Shown one piece after another: positions 5,606 through 8,151 of a DNA stretch of 8,151 nucleotides. Numbering within the stretch: the stretch's first letter is position 1; each line of letters opens with the position of its first letter. Position numbers and translations under genes: made by a program. Location: assembly GCA_016199015.1 (NCBI GenBank), contig JACQHN010000553.1:1-8151 (forward strand). The letters are read 5' to 3'. The notes under the pieces were generated by a model. It worked only from the letters and a program-made list of their open reading frames with translations, searched no databases and was not told where the DNA came from. Source of the DNA: Nitrospira defluvii. GTDB lineage: Bacteria > Nitrospirota > Nitrospiria > Nitrospirales > Nitrospiraceae.

Positions 5606-6952
5606 GTGACTTCTCCAACGGTTGATCTCTGTATCGTCGGCGCCGGGGCTGCCGGTCTCGCCGCCGCCATTTTTTCAGCGGAGCATGGACGGAATCTCAC
5701 CATCCAGTTGCTGGATGGCGCAAAAACTATTGGAGCCAAGATCCTGGTATCCGGCGGTGGACGCTGTAATGTCACGCACGACGTGGTGACCCCCGAGGAT
5801 TTTTTGGGTACGCGCCACCTCGTGCGCAACGTGCTGGCGGCCTTTCCGGTGCAGGAGACCGTCCAGTGGTTTGCGTCGCTTGGAGTCGAGCTCAAACGCG
5901 AGGAGACCGGCAAACTCTTTCCGGTGACCGGCAAGGCGCGTACGGTGCTCGATGCGCTGATCGCCCGTTGTCGCGCACTCGGTGTGATACTGCGTCCCGG
6001 TCATCGCGTCTCCGAGATCGCGTACCGTGACCGCTCAGTAGAATCTACGCAGAACCATCCTGCCCATTTTCTCATTCGTCATCAGCAGGGAGAAATATCG
6101 GCTCGGCGAGTCATCCTTGCGACAGGCGGGCGGTCCTTGCCCCGCACGGGAAGCGACGGATCAGGGTACGAACTCGCGCGTCGGTTGGGACATCGGGTGA
6201 CGCCGACCGTTCCGGCCTTGGTCGCGCTGATGCTCGAGGACAGCTGCTTTCACCATGGGCTCTCGGGACTTTCGCATGAGGTGGAAGTGCAGACAGTCAT
6301 ACAGGGCCGGTCGGTCGATCGGCGGACCGGCAGCCTGCTCTGGACGCATGTTGGTATCAGCGGACCGGTGGTCATGGACGCGAGTCGATGGTGGTGTCTG
6401 GCCCGCGAGCGGGGTGAGGCTGCGGAAGTGTATGGAAATTTTTTGCCTGGACGGACTTTGGAGCACGCGCGTGAGTGGTTGCTTGCGCAGAGCGCTCAGC
6501 ACCCGCGGCGGTCGCTGCTGAAGCTGCTTGCTACGTTGATACCCGAACGGTTGGCCGAAGCCCTCTGCCGTCAAGCCGGGGGCGACCTCCAGCAGGCGAG
6601 CGCGCAAGTCCCACGAACGATCCGGGATCGTCTGCTCGCCAGCCTGACTCGGTTTCGGTTTCCCGTCCTGCGCGACCGAGGTTGGAATTTTGCGGAAGTC
6701 ACGGCGGGCGGGATTCCGTTGGAGGAGATCAACTATCGCACAATGGAGTCCAAGCTCGTGCCGGGCCTGTATCTCGTCGGTGAGGTGCTCGACTGCGACG
6801 GTCGGATCGGCGGGTTCAATTTTCAATGGGCCTGGGCGACAGGCCGGGTAGCCGGTCGAGCGGTGGCCGTGAGCCTCCGCGCCACAGGAGACGAGGTCGG
6901 GCCGAATGGCGAACATGGCGAGCAGGCAGTGTTGCGGCAGAAACGTAGATGA
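5606..6952 (+). CDS. BaiN/YhiN-type NAD(P)/FAD-dependent oxidoreductase (HI0933-like)
   Basis: This is a predicted FAD-dependent oxidoreductase of 448 residues, somewhat longer than the roughly 390-420 common in the family. The extra length includes a polar C-terminal tail after about residue 420. The FAD-binding Rossmann motif is G12-x-G14-x-x-G17 (VGAGAAG). The signature GGGRCNVTH lies at 50-58 with the Cys of this class, and ILATGGRSLPRTGSDGSGY follows in the middle. The C-terminal FAD region has TAGGIPLEEIN (from 366), GLYLVGEVLDCDGRIGG (387-403) and FNFQWAWATG. It starts with GTG and has a good ribosome binding site. Family members include a bile-acid reductase and E. coli YhiN, but the substrate here cannot be inferred. 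It belongs to a different subclass from the flavoprotein at 2726-3961. It converges on the DUF481 gene with 15 bases between stops. Confidence 0.9.
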   Translation: MTSPTVDLCIVGAGAAGLAAAIFSAEHGRNLTIQLLDGAKTIGAKILVSGGGRCNVTHDVVTPEDFLGTRHLVRNVLAAFPVQETVQWFASLGVELKREETGKLFPVTGKARTVLDALIARCRALGVILRPGHRVSEIAYRDRSVESTQNHPAHFLIRHQQGEISARRVILATGGRSLPRTGSDGSGYELARRLGHRVTPTVPALVALMLEDSCFHHGLSGLSHEVEVQTVIQGRSVDRRTGSLLWTHVGISGPVVMDASRWWCLARERGEAAEVYGNFLPGRTLEHAREWLLAQSAQHPRRSLLKLLATLIPERLAEALCRQAGGDLQQASAQVPRTIRDRLLASLTRFRFPVLRDRGWNFAEVTAGGIPLEEINYRTMESKLVPGLYLVGEVLDCDGRIGGFNFQWAWATGRVAGRAVAVSLRATGDEVGPNGEHGEQAVLRQKRR

Positions 6953-6967
6953 GTGCGGTTCCGTCGG

Positions 6968-7993
6968 TCAGCGGAATTCATACCCCACCCCAAAAATCAC
7001 GGATTCATCGTTTTTCTTCCGGCCCGGGGCCGGTTGGGTGTTGAGCCGGAAGTCGTATTCCACATTGAAGAACAAGTTTTTATAGACAGTGATTCGCACT
7101 CCCTGGTCGGCGTTGAACCGGAACGCATTGCCGGCGTTGATGTCCCAGAACCCTTCATGACGATGGAACACCTTCACGCGATCCGGCCATAGGGCGTGCT
7201 CCCATCGCAGACTCCAACGCCCTGTTGGCGTCTGGGTATTGGGGCTGTTCGTAAAATGTTCGTTCACATGGGCGAGACCGACGGACAGCGAAAGTGTCGT
7301 GCTGGCAGTTTCATAGAACTGATAACCCAAACCACTTCCGATCGTGGATCGGAGCTGCAAGCTCTGCAGGGTGTCCTTTTCGAGCATGCCGAATGTTTCG
7401 ATGAACACCTGCTTGCTCACAAAGTAATTGTGCTTCAGGCTCGCCAGAGAATTTCGAGCGGTCACTTGATCGTTCGCCTGTCCATAGTTGTATTTGCCTT
7501 CAATCAACAATCGCTGGCGGTGTGCGTAGAGCGTCAATCGAGTGGCGCCGTTGAAGGCTTTGGTGCTGCTGTTGCCGGACGTATTGTTTCCACCGACCGT
7601 GACGGTTCCGGTGAGCCGGACCGGTTCGAGATTGATGGCGGTGATGTCTGTTAAAGGGATTGGGCCATCCGGTCCCAATTCTGTGACCTCGCGCAATCCG
7701 TGCGCGCCGTACACGAAATCCCGGAGGACATCCCGTGATTCTCCCGGGACTAAGAGCTTCAAGGGACTCGTTGAGGTGAGACGCTGCACCTTCCCCCAAT
7801 CAACCTTCATCTCGCCGCCGTAGTCCGTCTGCAGGGTGAGAATACCGTCTTCCATTTTCACGATCGTGCCGGTGAGGCGATCACCATTCAGCAGATACAC
7901 CTCGTCCGCCCAGGCCGGCGTTGCGAGCCAGAGGCTGAGGATGAGTAGGGTCCACTGCCAGCGCAGGGCTCGGTAGGTGCGATAACGGTGCAT
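6968..7993 (-). CDS. DUF481 outer-membrane beta-barrel protein with N-terminal small domain
   Basis: This 341-residue secreted protein is predicted for the outer membrane. Residues 1-29 form a signal peptide: basic start (HRYRTYR, R11), hydrophobic core about 14-25, and A-W-A before Asp30. Residues 30-72 (beginning DEVYLLNGDRLTGTIV) form a compact beta domain of the kind often preceding DUF481, with GDRLTG and a VQRL end. From about 105 on, the chain is a series of alternating strands with aromatic turns, fitting the DUF481 barrel. Examples are LTGTVTVGGNNTSGNSS, LLIEGKYNYG and GLGYQFYETASTTLSLSVGLAHV. The terminus GVGYEFR has the barrel-like final strand, with Phe penultimate rather than last. 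DUF481 function is not established. ATG 7991-7993 is taken as the start because it gives a proper signal peptide, although no ribosome binding site is evident. Confidence 0.88.
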   Translation of the reverse strand: MHRYRTYRALRWQWTLLILSLWLATPAWADEVYLLNGDRLTGTIVKMEDGILTLQTDYGGEMKVDWGKVQRLTSTSPLKLLVPGESRDVLRDFVYGAHGLREVTELGPDGPIPLTDITAINLEPVRLTGTVTVGGNNTSGNSSTKAFNGATRLTLYAHRQRLLIEGKYNYGQANDQVTARNSLASLKHNYFVSKQVFIETFGMLEKDTLQSLQLRSTIGSGLGYQFYETASTTLSLSVGLAHVNEHFTNSPNTQTPTGRWSLRWEHALWPDRVKVFHRHEGFWDINAGNAFRFNADQGVRITVYKNLFFNVEYDFRLNTQPAPGRKKNDESVIFGVGYEFR

Positions 7994-8151
7994 GGGTGTG
8001 AAGCCAACTTCAGATGGGCCAGCAACTCATACGTGAGGCGTGGTGCCGCAATCTGTTCGACCAAGCCCACCCTAATGGAGAGCGTCGTGTGGTTGCAAGA
8101 GACTGATCCAGAAAAAGAGATGTAGCGGCAGGTCGCGCCGGCTGCGGATTA
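7994..8151. other. Upstream region of the DUF481 gene, no supported gene
   Basis: These 158 bases precede the minus-strand DUF481 gene and should contain its promoter and leader. A minus-strand frame through here is open from a TAA at the very right edge into the DUF481 gene in another phase, but it has no ATG and no family resemblance. A minus-strand TTGCAA (8092-8097) with ATTAGG about 16 bases on is a possible but weak promoter. Nothing else is supported. Confidence 0.35.

Noticed and set aside
6161..6916. 251-codon minus-strand open frame
   Set aside because: It is fully antisense to the BaiN/YhiN-type flavoprotein, whose motifs run through the whole stretch. The antisense peptide has no recognisable domain.
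7888..8070. 60-codon minus-strand frame starting with GTG at 8070
   Set aside because: It overlaps the signal-peptide region of the DUF481 gene in another phase, and its downstream part is Ser/Arg/Pro-rich shadow sequence. The DUF481 reading is strongly supported.

Overview
The window is about 60% G+C by eye and reads as a gene-dense bacterial chromosome segment. The gene set is a DUF748/AsmA-like envelope protein, a DUF481 outer-membrane barrel and two HI0933-like flavoproteins. There is also an intergenic repeat built on CGTATCTCGT / ACGAGATACG. Together these suggest a Nitrospira-like member of the Nitrospirota. This assignment rests on recalled family resemblance, not on a search, and there is no rRNA or phylogenetic marker to confirm it.

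Left region (1-1169): a compact plus-strand cluster begins with a GNAT acetyltransferase (97-570). It overlaps by ATGA a small cytosolic C39/papain-like cysteine peptidase homologue (567-992). That gene in turn overlaps by a second ATGA a possible 35-residue micro-gene with a good ribosome binding site (989-1096). The shared overlaps suggest translational coupling of an acetyltransferase and a peptidase-fold protein, possibly with a peptide partner.

Middle left (1170-2713): a DUF748 gene is broken. The N-terminal part runs into a stop at 1953-1955, and the C-terminal part resumes in another frame almost immediately. The family segment that should lie between them, roughly 60 residues, is missing. 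This looks like an internal deletion with a frame change rather than a simple base slip. A 222-base gap follows with a short hairpin and three GAACC repeats at 8-base spacing.

Middle (2726-4635): a TIGR03862-type flavoprotein overlaps an RBBP9/YdeN-type serine hydrolase on the plus strand. A nitrilase-superfamily hydrolase faces them on the minus strand. The 121-base convergent gap between them holds four copies of a 10-mer arranged as nested inverted repeats.

Right (5416-8151): divergent from the nitrilase is a second, differently classed HI0933-like flavoprotein (BaiN/YhiN type). It ends 15 bases from the stop of a convergent DUF481 outer-membrane protein. The last 158 bases are the upstream region of that gene, with no convincing coding sequence.

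No tRNA, rRNA, insertion sequence, CRISPR array or phage gene was seen. The most notable signals are the GNAT/C39 coupled cluster, the disrupted DUF748 gene and the nested repeat.
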